64,000 nucleotides of DNA, taken from the NCBI GenBank assembly GCA_963565915.1, contig OY751496.1, positions 1,116,001 to 1,180,000 on the forward strand, read 5' to 3'. This stretch comes from Entoloma clypeatum. Its lineage: Eukaryota > Basidiomycota > Agaricomycetes > Agaricales > Entolomataceae. The notes under the pieces were generated by a model. It had not been told where the DNA came from and ran no database searches. It worked only from the letters and a program-made list of their open reading frames with translations. Numbering within the stretch: the first letter of the stretch is position 1; the number at the start of each line of letters is the position of its first letter. Made by a program: the position numbers and the translations under genes. This document shows, one piece after another, positions 42,704-54,498 of the stretch.

Positions 42704-43399
42704 CTTTTTTTAGAGGCGGTGTGTGACCCGAGGGCAAGTTTGTCTAGTGGGGTTGATTTGTGCTAGGGTGAGGGTGGAGTTTACTCTTTGAGTGGTCGTG
42801 GGCTTTTATAGCTTCCCTGGCAACTTAGTAACAAAAGTTTTTTTTGTGGCCGTGCTATACTGGATGGTAGTGGCACCCGGGATTGCATGGTTAGGCATGG
42901 CGGTTCCCTCTATGATGGGATAGTCAGCCCTGGTGATAGTCAACGGGGGGAGCTTCGCAATGCTAGTCTTGCCTTCATGGAATAGAGCGACGTCCAACTC
43001 GGAGAGTTGTATTCTTTAGTGTGGGGGAGTGGGGGGTCGCGAGCCTGTTCCAGTACAATTGCGAACCTCAAATCGCCATAAATGAAACAGAACATGAAAG
43101 AGCGGAATCTCAGAAGGAGATATCAGAAAGACATAATCACCGTCAAATAGATATACCGAACCCCTGAGTGCCATGCAGCATAACGATCAAAGTAAAACGA
43201 GATGTCGTCCAACGTCTTTGCGATAGACTTAGTAATACTTTAGTTCTGAGCAGGAGGCCCTTAATGGACTTAATCAAAGATTGAAGAAAAGCAGTATATT
43301 TGGGTGTAAGCCCGCAGCAAGTGTATACAGAGAAAATATAAGGGCATATAGCCCGTGATATGTGCAAATATATAAAAAAAAAAAGAAGGCCCACAGTAC

Positions 43400-45044
43400 C
43401 TAGGCGACATCGTGAGACGACCCCTGAACAAACAGATCCTTCGCGACTTCATCGGCATCTTCCTCCACAGGAGAGTCCTCATCAGAAGCCAAGTCCGATT
43501 CCTGGACAGGCGCAACCTTCTTGACGAAGATGGGATTCTTGTGGGAGGACTGTTGACCAGCGGGAGGGTCGAATCGAGCGAGGCCAAAGACTTCGAAGAG
43601 CTCCTGGCAAGACGCCTTGTCAGCTACCAGGCCCTGAGGAAAGTCGCCCTCACGACGATACAGCTGAGCCAGCTGGTGAAGGAAGAGGGTAATGGACCAC
43701 TCGCGACGAGCGGCAATGGCCGACAAGGCTTCCGGGAGGTGAAAGTGGAGAGCGGTCGAGGCATGGATGTCAACAACGGTCTCGCGGATGGCTGGAAAAA
43801 TAAAATAAATTCTCAGTGGCTAGAAGAAAAGAGACCATGGTAGGACGCACCAGTAGTACTTGACTGACCAAAGGCATGGGCCATGGTCGCGAGTAGCTCT
43901 GCACGTTCACCACTCACCTCGAAAGAGCACCCTACCCGGCTGCCGCTCTGGCAGTTGGAGCACTTCTTGCCCCAACCTTGGAAACGGCAGCGAGCTGCAC
44001 TTGGTCCACCAGCGCAAATGAGGCAGGGAAGGCTGGGCTAAGAAAAGGCATAGTTAACTATAGAATGAGTCAGGAAGAAAGAAAATGTACCATAACGGGC
44101 AACGCAACACGGAGTTGTCGCAACTCATCTGCCTTGAGGGCAGTACCCGCTTTCGCGTCGACCTGCGGTGCTTTCGTGACCGTGGTGGGTTTTGGTTTGG
44201 GTTGAGTAGGGGGCCTCGTGGGCACTTTCTCAGTGGCCGCGGGCGCTGTTATGACACAGGGCCTTGTAGCAACGGGTTGAGGTCTGGCGGGGGTGTGCGT
44301 GCCGACCACTCGACAATGTTGTCCTCGCTGTCTGCTTGCGAAGCTTGACGACCGATATCGGAGCGACGTTTCTGGAAGGAAATTTAGTAAGAAGTAAAAG
44401 AAATGATCAGAAAGTTCACCTTGAGAGCTCCCTGACTGGGAGGCGAATGAGGAGCCGCACGCTTACCGCTAGCACGTGTCACAGGCTTCGACTGTGCAGC
44501 GAGAGAGGTCGACTTGCCCTTGTCCTCAATGTGGGGTGAAGTTGGACCGGCCGTCATGCACCCCATGGCCTTCGCGATGAGCTTTGTGGGCCGTTTCCCG
44601 CTAGAGATGGATGGTTCAGGGACAGGGATGGCCTTGTCCTCTTCCAGTAGGCGATCCTGCATAAATATAATGTGGGAACAAGCAAATAAGCAAACGACTC
44701 ACCTCAGGGAGGTCTTGGAGGTTTGCCCATGAAGGTCGGGCCACCATTTCCACCAGTGGCGGTCCATCATGTAACCGGCGCGGTATAAGTTGTATGCAAT
44801 GGTGTTTAAGAGCCGCTCGGCATAGTCGTCCACACAACCTGCAGCCGCGACCTGAAAGAAGAAATGTTTTAGTAGGAAACAGGGTCTCGCGAGCATGACT
44901 TACCAGTGTATCGTGAAGTTCTGATAAGATTTCCTGAACCCGTGCTTCTCCGGACTTGCAGAGTCGGTTGAGATCGGTGAGGATATTGAGTTCAACCTCG
45001 AACTTGGAAAGACGAGTGTAGAGCTCATTCGGAGAAGTGGTCAT
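43400..45044 (-). pseudogene. Antisense six-exon gene A after pol: six-cysteine cluster, helical region, acidic tail
   Basis: Exons are 45044-44904, 44851-44703, 44656-44420, 44371-44091, 44037-43851 and 43791-43400. All five introns are 46-59 nt with GT-AG ends. The protein starts MTTSPNELYTRLSKFEVEL, has a Trp-rich block (MDRHWWKWWPDLHG), a basic/Pro linker with KKRRSD, and a six-cysteine cluster CX2CX8CX8CX2CX7C (CLICAGGPSAARC ... CSNCQSGSRVGC). A helical part (EALSAIAARREWSITLFLHQ) follows, then an acidic tail (DLASDEDSPVEEDADEVAK). Two single-base frame disruptions (start of exon 3; the C-run near 44293) mark it as a recent pseudogene. Order and composition parallel the antisense gene of the 19.9 kb element. 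Putative nuclear regulator; inference. Confidence 0.65.
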
Positions 45045-45353
45045 GTTGAACGAGAGGAAAAGTGAGAACTGGAGAATGAGGAAGAATGCCCCAGCCTGTA
45101 TGGGAATTGGAAGTCTCGCGAGGCTACTGCGGAGAAAATTTATCTGTCAAGATCCATCAGCATGGAGTTAGGTCGCAAGAATGGCAAACCTTTGATATTA
45201 CTTGGTATAGGTGAACATGAGGCCAGTGGGGTCGCAAGAAACATGTTTTGGGGTGGAACTCAAATATATGGAAAGCGGTGCTAGAGTGGACTGGTCATAT
45301 CGCTGTCGTTAGATAGGATTGACTGGGACAGTCAGGATTTAGTGTGGGGGAGA

Positions 45354-46513
45354 TGATAAGGCCACAATGCGTCTAGGCCTAAAATCTGCGCATTTTGCAT
45401 CCTTTCACACTATCTCTAAGGGATATAGAGAGTCCTAGATGAGCTCCGATTCTGAGGACTTAGTGGCGACGTTAGAGAGAGACCAGTGATCCTGGCAATG
45501 TAGGACATAGCGCTGGTCACCACTATGGGCTTAGCTATGATACTCAAGAGCTATGGGATCATCTCGCGAGATAGAAAAGACTATCAAGTGCCTCTTGCAA
45601 CAAAGCGTGAAACAAGGAGATGGGTTATATTGGAGTTATTGATGACACTAGCACTGTCTACCATATGTCGGGGCTTGACCGGAGACATTCTCGCAAGAGG
45701 TTTGGTCAATGTGCGCCGTGCTTCACATCCAAATCGTCTGTATCGGGAATATTGAAATGACATCGGATGATACAGACCGAGATCGGGTTTGACATGTCGC
45801 GATCAATGTGACCTTATGGTGAACTTTGATAGAGATCGAATCTGATGGGTGGCTTACCGAGGTGACCCTTAATTGATGCAGTTGATACCTCACGGTAACT
45901 AGTCGGCATCATCCCGGGTACATCGCAAAACCAAGATATTGAAATAGTGGCCTCTCCAGTGCGGCAGAGGTTCGGATATGGAAAAGGGGCGTACCTGTGG
46001 CGTTGTCTACCACATGGGCACATCGAAACGACTTTAGCGAAGGTCATTTGACTGGATACCATCTATCAATACCACATGCAACCTTTTTCTATATTTATTG
46101 CTGCTCATGTATAAAATCTCATAGTTTTGTGGTAGATAGGTTAGGTTAGATTGTGCCCCAGAATTGATAGCATTTGTCTTGTGCATCTGTTGTCGTAATC
46201 ATTGAAGCCTCGAGATCGTTTGGTTTGCATCGGAAGTCAGTCGCGATTGTGTTTTGTGTGTTCGAGAACTTGTCAATCATCAAAATCGTGTTATCTATCG
46301 GTTGTATTGGTCATTGTCGTGTTCGTATTCGGTTGAGATCGTGTTCACGAAGTCTTGTTGGTTTGGAAATCACAAACCTCAGTTCATTATCTATTGAGAA
46401 CTATCTCTAAGTCTTGTTCTAGACTTATCGAGCCATCACTAAACAAGTTATTCAATTGTTGTTTGGAAGAGTCGCATCCTGAGTGATCCCACTCATCACC
46501 CCGAACTATATCA
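45354..46513 (+). repeat. Probable 3' LTR of the second-lineage Ty3 element (about 1160 bp)
   Basis: A purine-rich AGTGTGGGGGAGA precedes TGATAAGG at 45354. The matching inverted end TATATCA falls at 46507-46513, giving TGATA/TATCA termini. TATAAAATC near 46108 could be its promoter. A second purine tract (TTTAGTGTGGGGGAG) lies at 43010-43024 between antisense genes A and B. No second LTR or target duplication is available to confirm the ends. Confidence 0.5.
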
Positions 46514-46589
46514 ATTGAGAAGTACGCATCGTGAGACTTGTTTGGTCTTCATTGTTGTGTTTGGTGTTTGTGTGTGTGATAGAGATATC

Positions 46590-46817
46590 GCTCGCGCTCA
46601 TCCCCAGACTCACTTCCTTTGTTTCACCGCCCTCAAATATCTTTTGCGTGGGCTGCCGTTCGATGTGCTGAAAGTCAAGGGTCGTTGGGCAAGTGAAGCC
46701 TTCATAGTTTACTTACAGGCGCACACTGAAATCATGGCCCCATACATGCAAGATAGTCCCAAACTTATGAACCAATTCCACCATCACACGATACCTCCAA
46801 TTAGAAGGCAGGCATAG
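46590..46817 (+). pseudogene. Tyrosine recombinase C-terminal fragment
   Basis: The plus strand reads FTALKYLLRGLPFDVLKVKG followed by RWASEAFIVYLQAHTEIMAP. This contains the conserved GRW...Y end of tyrosine recombinases of the DIRS/Crypton kind found in mushroom genomes, with Y as the likely nucleophile. The catalytic Arg-His part upstream is missing. It directly follows the putative LTR. Confidence 0.55.
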
Positions 46818-47021
46818 ACAGGAGTGCTCTAACTACATAGTGGGGGACAAGCTAAGCATCATGTGTCATTGCACTCCTACCTTATTGGGGGAGCGCTGCT
46901 CATCTCATCTGGTTTCACTTAGGTGTGGCTAGTCGGAGCCCCTTCGGGGCATCGCCCACCATATGCATTGTTACCACTTATTACTTCCTACCTCATGTAA
47001 ATACCATCTTCCTTCTTCATG

Positions 47022-47130
47022 CCATTTACGCAGTAACATCAGTACCAAAGATTGAGAGAAAGATTCAGAGTACAGTGAAGTTTGGAGGAGGAAACATTAT
47101 GGTTTGGGGTGTTGGAACAGCATATGATCA
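47022..47130 (+). pseudogene. Tc1/mariner transposase fragment
   Basis: KIERKIQSTVKFGGGNIMVW matches the conserved KFGGGSxMVWG block that surrounds the second catalytic Asp of Tc1-type transposases. Only about 35 codons remain, and the following GCM/Asp segment is lost. Confidence 0.6.
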
Positions 47131-47154
47131 CATCAACACTGGAGGTAATCATGG

Positions 47155-47415
47155 TGTATGTGTCATCTTGCAGTCCTAGTAGTTACTCTATGCTATGTGC
47201 TACGGATCGTGTATCTACGATAGAGAGAGGAACCCCACTACTAACCTCGTGAGGCGCTTGCAAGGTGGGGGTTACTTGGTAAGAGCATTATATTGCACAG
47301 AGAATAAGGACAGTCTTATATACTAGTCTACTTATTTGTACATTATTTGTACATCATGGGATTGGGCACATGACGCTATAGATGAAATATCTATAGGAGT
47401 GGAATTCGTTCAACA
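47155..47415 (-). repeat. 3' LTR of the copia element, left limit approximate
   Basis: On the minus strand the LTR begins TGTTGAACGAATTCC at 47415, right after the polypurine tract GAGGGGGAG (47416-47424). The other end could not be fixed; the segment TTACTTGGTAAGAG is shared with the copia LTR at 58022-58464. Confidence 0.55.
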
Positions 47416-47441
47416 CTCCCCCTCGATGTGTATACATCGGA

Positions 47442-50400
47442 TTATGAAAATGTCAAGCCTAAATGTTGGCAACATCTTTCAAATAGTTTCCAACTAAGAT
47501 TTTTAGTTAGCATATCTGCGGGGTTGGATGTGCCTTCAATGTACTCTACAGTGATCAATCCATGAGAGATGTACTCTCGGATGACGTGATATCTCAGATC
47601 GATATGTTTAGTATGGTGTTCCTGTACAGGGTTGTTCCCAATAAAGATTGAGCCATGATTGTTAGCATAGATCGGGACATTCCACATTAGGAAGCCAATC
47701 TCCTGGAAGAGTTGGATTATCCATTTTACTTGGCGGCTGCAATTGGATATCACCATGTACTCTGCTTCAGTAGATGAGTGAGCAATGGTTTTTTGTAGAT
47801 GACAAGTCCAGCCTACAGAAGCACCTGCAAGCTTCAGGAAAAATCTGGTGCAGCTTCAATGCTTAGTTTCATTGGATGCCCAGTCAGAATCCATGTAGGC
47901 ATGTAAGCCCACATTTTGATCACCGGAATATGTCAGTTGGTAATCAGAAGTGCCCACGAGGTAGTGGATTATATACTTCGCTTTATCAATGTGTTCCTAG
48001 GTAGAATTTGCCTAGAACTGTGATAATGTAATCACAGCAAAGGCAATGTCAGGTTGTGTACCAATCATTAAATATAGCAGAGACCCTATGATCTGCTGAA
48101 ATTGTGATCGAAGCGCAGCAGTGGCGGTGCCTGTAAGGGCGACCTTACGATCCAACGACTCCGAAGTGCTCCGAAGCGACTCCGACATCGGACGACTTGC
48201 AAGGGAAATCCAAAGTTAAATTAGACTCTACGAAGTACAATACGAGGCATACCTTGCAAGTTTAATCCAAAGAGAAAGTTCTGAGGATTCCCTTGCAGGC
48301 TGGACAGCTATATAGATGATGAGAATTGGAAATGAGGAGAGGAATGTTGAAATACGACAAAGATTGGGAGTAGGGATGGGAACGGAATATGTAAATCGGA
48401 AGTGTGCATGTGGTGGTATAAATCATTGCTCTGACGTGCACTCCAACGTGGAGGATGGGTCGGAGGTGTCGAAGGATAGATGGAAACGAAAGGAAACGTA
48501 AAGTATAGTAATATAAATAATAGACGTACCACAATGGTCGGAGGGTCGGAGGATGTGTCGGAGGTGTCAGATTGAGGAAATCGGATGGTTGCCCTTACAG
48601 TGCCAGCATTTGCTGTCGGCTTGTATCCAGTAGGTAGAGGAGTCTTGGCAATCATAGCATTTGTCATGCCGAATCTCTCTACTACTTTCTGTAAATAGAC
48701 ACATTGATCAATCATGATCATATTCTTGGTATGCATGATGCACATTCTCAAGAATTCAGTGGGTTCACCTAGATCACAAGATTCCCAAATAGCCATGAAT
48801 TTGGCTCTTTTAACGGTTGTAAGCTTAGTGTCTGGTCCCATGAACATTGCATCATCGACATAGATTATTGCTAGTATGATGGTTCCATTCAGGGAATAGA
48901 AAACAAAGATTCAACTAGGGAAACCTAGTTTCTTCATGGATTTCTCCATGGCATGCCACCATGCAAGTCCAGCCTGCTTTAAACCATAAATTGCCTTATG
49001 CAGGCGCCAAACAAGAAGTTCTTTGCCTTTTACGTTGAAGCCTTCAGGTTGCATCATGTATAGCTCTTCCTGGAGTTTCCCATAAAGAAAAGCAGCAGTT
49101 ACGTCAAGCGCGAGAATCACCCAACTCTCAAGCGCGACGATAGTGAGCATGAGACCTACTGTCTCGAATCGAACTACAGGAGAGAATACCTCGTCGAAAT
49201 TGATTCCCTCAATTTGCGAGAACCCTTGTGCAACAAGCCAAGCCTTTTTACGGCCGTCGGTTTTTATGTTGAAGACCCATCATGATCCGATGGCCTTCCG
49301 TCTCGTCTGTAAAGGTGTTAGATCATAGACATCACGCTGCTTGATGCTATCAAGTTCCTTACAGCATGCATCCAACCACTCATCCTGGAGGTTTTTCAGC
49401 ATTTTGGCAATGTCGCAAAACTTCATCTCCCAGATATCACAGAACTGTGAGAGATTAGATTCAGAGTGAGGAACAGCTGATGCAAGTAGCGTGTTCAACT
49501 CAGTGATCTGTTTCGTGTCTCCCCCTCATTTCTGAACTAATTGTTCTAGGTACAAGTTAAATGCTTTTGGACCTGGCTCCACATCATTCATCATTTTGCA
49601 CAGTAAGCTCTCCACATCCATATCTTCCAAAGGTTTGTCATCAGGAACTTTGGGGTCATCGGGAGGAGTACCAGAAGATCCACTAGGCCCTGCATCAGGT
49701 GGGGCTAAGGGGGAACTAGGTTCCACTTCTTCCTGTCATGATCGGGGAACATTGCGGAGCCGGAAAGGTTCATGCTGCTGTTTCTCTCAATTCATGGCTT
49801 CACACCAAGAGCATGTGTGATTGATGTCGTGTTGTTATTGCGCGGGGTGCCGTTGCTCCCCATAGATGTTGCCTTCCCATCAAGGCGGGTTAGCGTTCCT
49901 TCGTGGTTGAGGGGCATCAGCAGGCGGAGGATTCGCCAGCTGGTTCTGGACCTCAGGGTCATCCTGATTCGAAGGTGGTACATCAGCGCCGTCGTGCTGG
50001 TTTCCTTTTGGAGTGGAAGGGGGATCAGAGGATTCATCTCTGCTCGGCTGATTATGCCTGTGGGAATGATAATGAACATCTTCATCTCCGAAGTGGTGAT
50101 CAACATTGTCATCAGGGTTTCCATCATCCTGAGACTCATCATGGGAAGGCTCATTTCCCATGGGTGTGTGTTGTGGCACTTTGGTATCCAGACATCTCGG
50201 AAAGAGTGTTTCATCAAATACCCCAGTAGTACCGATAAAGATACTGTTTTTATCAGTCATAAACTGATATCCTTTCATTCCTGGTTCAAAACCCATAAAG
50301 GTCATAAGCTCTGCATGTGGATTTAATTTATTCACAGTGTTCTTCAGGAATATAAATATAGGCAGCGCAGCCTAAAACACGGAGATTAGATACATCCGGT

Positions 50401-50798
50401 TTTTCTGCTTTTAGAGATTCAAAAGGTGTTTTCCAATATAGTCGTTTAATTGGCATGTGATTGTAAACATGCACGGCATGTAAAACACAAAACTCCCACC
50501 ATGATTGTGGTAAGCAGGTGGCAAATCACATTGCCTGTGCTTTCACTACAATGGTGCGGTTAATCCTTTCAGCTCAACCGTTTTGTTGGGGTGTATTAGG
50601 AGCTGAAATTTCCACTGCAATTCCAAGATCCTCGAGGTATTTTACTACCCCAGTTTCCTTTTTGAATTCTCCCCCTCCATCAAAATGCCATCAGTGAAAT
50701 TGGGCATTAAACTGGGTTTTCATAAGTGTTGTCCACTTTTTGAATGCATCAGAGGTATCAGATTTGAGTTTCAACAATACCGTCCAAGCATGCCCAGA
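47442..50798 (-). pseudogene. Ty1/copia Pol C-terminal half: integrase end, RT, RNase H
   Basis: Minus-strand blocks are DGGGEFKKETG and NTPQQNG (integrase), FMGFEPGMKGYQFM (integrase C-terminus), a Pro/Asp-rich linker, and LDVTAAFLYGKLQEELYMMQ then PEGF (RT). WRLHKAIYGLKQAGLAWW follows, then RNase H with MDSDWASNETKH, STEAEYMVISNCSRQVKWII, KHIDLRYHVIREY and NPADMLTKNLSWKLFE. Multiple stops and the solo LTR at 48132-48599 interrupt it. This is copia domain order (integrase before RT), distinguishing it from the Ty3 elements. Confidence 0.85.
48132..48599. repeat. Solo LTR (468 bp) inside the copia element
   Basis: It starts TGTAAGGGCGACC and ends GGTTGCCCTTACA, with the 5 bp duplication GTGCC on both sides (48127-48131, 48600-48604). 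Removing it restores the copia reading from TANAGT onward into the RNase H part. TG...CA ends plus a 5 bp duplication fit a solo LTR left by recombination. It contains TCCGAC-type phrases like the LTR at 19865, but the termini differ. Confidence 0.85.
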
Positions 50799-53135
50799 TT
50801 AGTCATCCAAGAAGCTGACATAGTATTTAAATTTGTGATAGAAGGTGATTGGAAACTCTTTCAGGTCTGAATGGAGCAACTCAAAGGGTCTGGAAGCACG
50901 TGAAGATGAAGGAGGGAAGCTTTTCAACCTCAACTTCGCTTCTGCACAGGGAGGGCATGGCTTATTCTTAAGGGGAAATTGGATGTCCCTTGGGAATCCA
51001 TCACATGCATCAGGTGCCTTTTTCAGGACATCTTTACCAGGGTGTGCAAACCGCTGATGCCAAATGCTGTAATCGGCTTTATAGACATCGATATTTCTAG
51101 CATTTAGCTGCGTGATTTGTTCAACACGTGTATTTACCCAATATATTGTCGAACCGGGAAAATGAGGTTCACATCTAAGTACACACTTTCCATCTTTGAA
51201 GAAACTAAGATTGTCAGCTGAGCCAGCAACATTTAATCCAGATTCTTGAAGAATTTCACCCATTGACATGAGGCAGGTAGAAAGCTCCAGGATGTGTAAA
51301 ACCGGATAAAGCTGAGTCATTAGACTTCTTGGCTTTCCTTGACGTGATGGTATCATGTGAGTGATGAACATGGTCCCTCTTTCTTTTATAGAGATCTTTG
51401 CTTTGCCCACAGTTTGGGCAGTACAGATTGATTTCTCTTCTTCGTACATTGCAAAGTCACTCATCTCTGCAGTGAAGTGCATACTAGTGCCAGAATCCAT
51501 GATCCACTTGGCATCATTAGTATCTTTGGATTTGTTCTTAGATTTCAAACATGAGGCAAAATGATCATAGATTTCCTCCATGAAGGAGGCAGCAACAACA
51601 GGTAATTTTAAATAACTACAACCTGGTTCTAGTGACTCATCACAAATCTGGGTGTGCTCATCTGTCATTGTGTGCTCATGTGAAACTTGTGAAAGAACGT
51701 ACCTCGGGTCGTCGCATGATGATCCTCCAAAAAGCTCTTCGTCAACGTCATCTGCCCAACTGAAACATGTCCGCTTGGACAGTCCAGGTTCATCTTTGTC
51801 ATACTCGTATTCCTCATTGAAGTCCATCACCGTATCGGCATCATAATCTTGGTGTTCCATCAGGAACAGGAAAGCTTCATCTGTTACCTCATTGTCAGGG
51901 GTCAAATATATCCCCAGAATGTCTTCGGGGTATATGACATTATTGACGTTCTGGAGGGTCTGGGATGTTCCCACAATGCCAAGAGATGTGACAACATTGC
52001 GTGCTGCCTGCATCTCAGGGTACATTGATGGTTGATTTACCGGAGCACCTGTGAAACACTGCATGGATGTGTTTGTCATGTGATTGAGAAGCTCTCTCAC
52101 ACCTGCAGTCATAATATGTTCAGCGGGACTTGATGTCAACCGCAATTTGAGAGGAGGAGGATGACAAGGGTCAGTCATCGGAGTAGAAGATTGTTGGGGG
52201 GGAATGACACGTCCCGAGCCCATGCCAGTGGTGAAGGAAGGTGTCGGCAGATTCATAGTCATTGTCGATGAGGCAACATGAGAGCAGCCGGCGGTGTCAC
52301 CTGCAGCAGCCTCTTGGGCGCGCTGGGCCTTTTTCCAACTCCGCAACCCTTTCTTTTTGGGTAAAAACAGCTGCTTCTTGTTTTGATCACCGGAGTTGTT
52401 CAACGGTGTCTCCTTTGCCTTTCCTTTGCCTTTGTTCTGTTGATGAGATTTGCCGGAATTCTGGTTTGACCCAGAAGCATCTGCAGGTCCCGGACCATTG
52501 CGCCAGCAAGGTTCCTGTCCTTTCCGCTTGACAGCGGAGATCTTGTTGGCAGCCAGAAGTTGTGCTTCAGCTTGTGTGCCCATGTACTCTGCAGTTACAA
52601 TCTCTTCAACATGGGTAAGTTTGAAAGTGTCCAACTTCCATTCTTTGGCCAGATGTGAACCAAGATGTTTCCATTTGGGAGGTAGACGGTGCACAGCAAG
52701 CATCCCTTGCAATTTAGGAGCGAAGGGGATCTTGTGCCCGTTGAGGCATGCCAAGAGATCACAGAATTTAGAGAATTCCAGATGGGGGTCACCACCAGAC
52801 AGGTGCCAATCAAGAGTCAAGGCAAAGTCCTTGAAGATCTCGTCGGGGCCTTTGTTCTCAAAGAGAGTCTTCAGCTGATCCCAAACTTCTTTCAAAGTCT
52901 GGAATGCTGTAACCTCATGCTTTACAGATTCCACCAGAGATAAGATGATCGCACCACGTGCTTTCAAGTCTCTCTCTTTCCACTCGCGGAGCTCTTTCTT
53001 GTCTTCTGCTTTAGAAGTGGATGTCAATGCGGAGGCTTGTGGCCAATCCCTGGATACAAGCATCCAGGTCCCTTCAAACTGTAAGAACCCTGTCATCTTA
53101 TCGCTCCACTCCTTCCAGTTAGAGCCAGTGCCCAC
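50799..53135 (-). pseudogene. Ty1/copia Gag, protease and integrase N-terminus
   Basis: A 778-codon open stretch carries the Gag domain (GTGSNWKEWSDKMTGFLQFE, WDQLKTLFENKGPDEIF). A basic region follows in which the usual zinc knuckle is degraded to CWRNGPGPAD. Then come the protease triplet in WIMDSGTSMHFT, the pre-integrase block (YSIWHQRFAHPGKDVLKK, PCPPC) and the first integrase Asp (HSDLKEF). An in-frame upstream sequence (MTSGGFDTGVPSGF) is out of phase by one base, so the true start is probably near 53200. It ends at a stop after FLDD. Confidence 0.8.
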
Positions 53136-54498
53136 TAATAGGAATCAAAGAGTTGATTAAAAATCCAGATGGTACACCAGTATCGAAGCCACCTGAGGTC
53201 ATACCATTCCTGGGCTGTTGATACAAAGGTGCAAGGGGGTGTCGGAACACAATCCCGGCAACACATGTGGGTGGGGGGGGGGGGGGGAGGTCCTCAGGGG
53301 TGAAAAAAAAAAGTCCGACACCCAGATTAATTGACCCAAAACGGCAGTCAGGATGCCCAGCAACACACGAGTTTCACTCCGGCATCTCCCCCATCAGCAA
53401 ACCAGACCTGTGCTAGGTAGCACTTGATAGCACTACATAGTGGTATAGCACTGTAGCATACATTATTTTGTTTGTAGCACTACAGGGTTACATACTCATG
53501 CTACACAGTGCTACAGAGTCACATACTCATGCTACATAGTACTCCATAGCAAGGCATATCTTATATACCATTAGCATTGGTCTCTTGCTATCACTAATCT
53601 CACAAAGCATAAACCCAAAGAGAAATGATTGAACCAATTAACCAATTCATTGTAGGATATACATAATTACACAATTAAGAACATATAATATACCTCCTGC
53701 CCCCGTCTTCGCACCTCCCCATTCCCCCCCTTCCCTTTGCACGTGCTGCAACCACCTGTCTGTCCCTCACCCTTGTCTGTGCTCTGACCTGTGTCCCATA
53801 CGCCCCTCGCCTGCGCTTCGTGCACCGGTGCATCCCACCCGTGTTTGTGTCCTGTGTCCCCATTCCCACATCTCCCGCCGTTGCTCGGATGTCTCACTGT
53901 TCCTTCGTGTCTCCCAGCATTTCTCGCATGAGTGGTCTGACATGACATGGATGGTGTGGCGCTCACCTATACAGGGTGTCCTTGGCCCTCATGTGAACGA
54001 AGAGAGGGGCCGTTTTTGGGTGTTGCATGGGCCGGTCCGCGTCTTGCATCGTCTCATGTCCCTCAGCCATCATCCGAGCTCATCCCCTGCATCCCATATG
54101 CCCCTCGCCTCCGTTTTGTGCACCGGTGCATCCGCCCATCTTTGTGTGTCTCATGTTGCCATTCTCACGTCTCCTGCCATTGCTTGGGTGTCTCGCTGTT
54201 CCTCGCATGAGTGGTCTGATGGACAATGGATGGGTGGTGCTTACCTATACAGGGCATGGCAGCAACAAGTGGACATTGAAGGCTAAATACTCGGCAAGTT
54301 CCAGGCCCAGGCACCATGATGAACAGCAGAACTTGCCAACCTCGGCAACAGCCAAAAGTCGAAAACAACCCAAGTCCCACATCATGTCTGCCTCCCATCA
54401 CCTCCCTCCACCCTCCACTCCCCCTCCACCCTCCATTTCCTCCTCCTCCATCACTCCCTCCCCCTCCCTTCATTCATGAGGGACATGGAGGCCACCGC

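Noticed and set aside
53271..53310. G-run and A-run near 53280 as a regulatory or quadruplex element
   Set aside because: The homopolymers vary between the two ends of the element and a functional claim is not supported by sequence alone.
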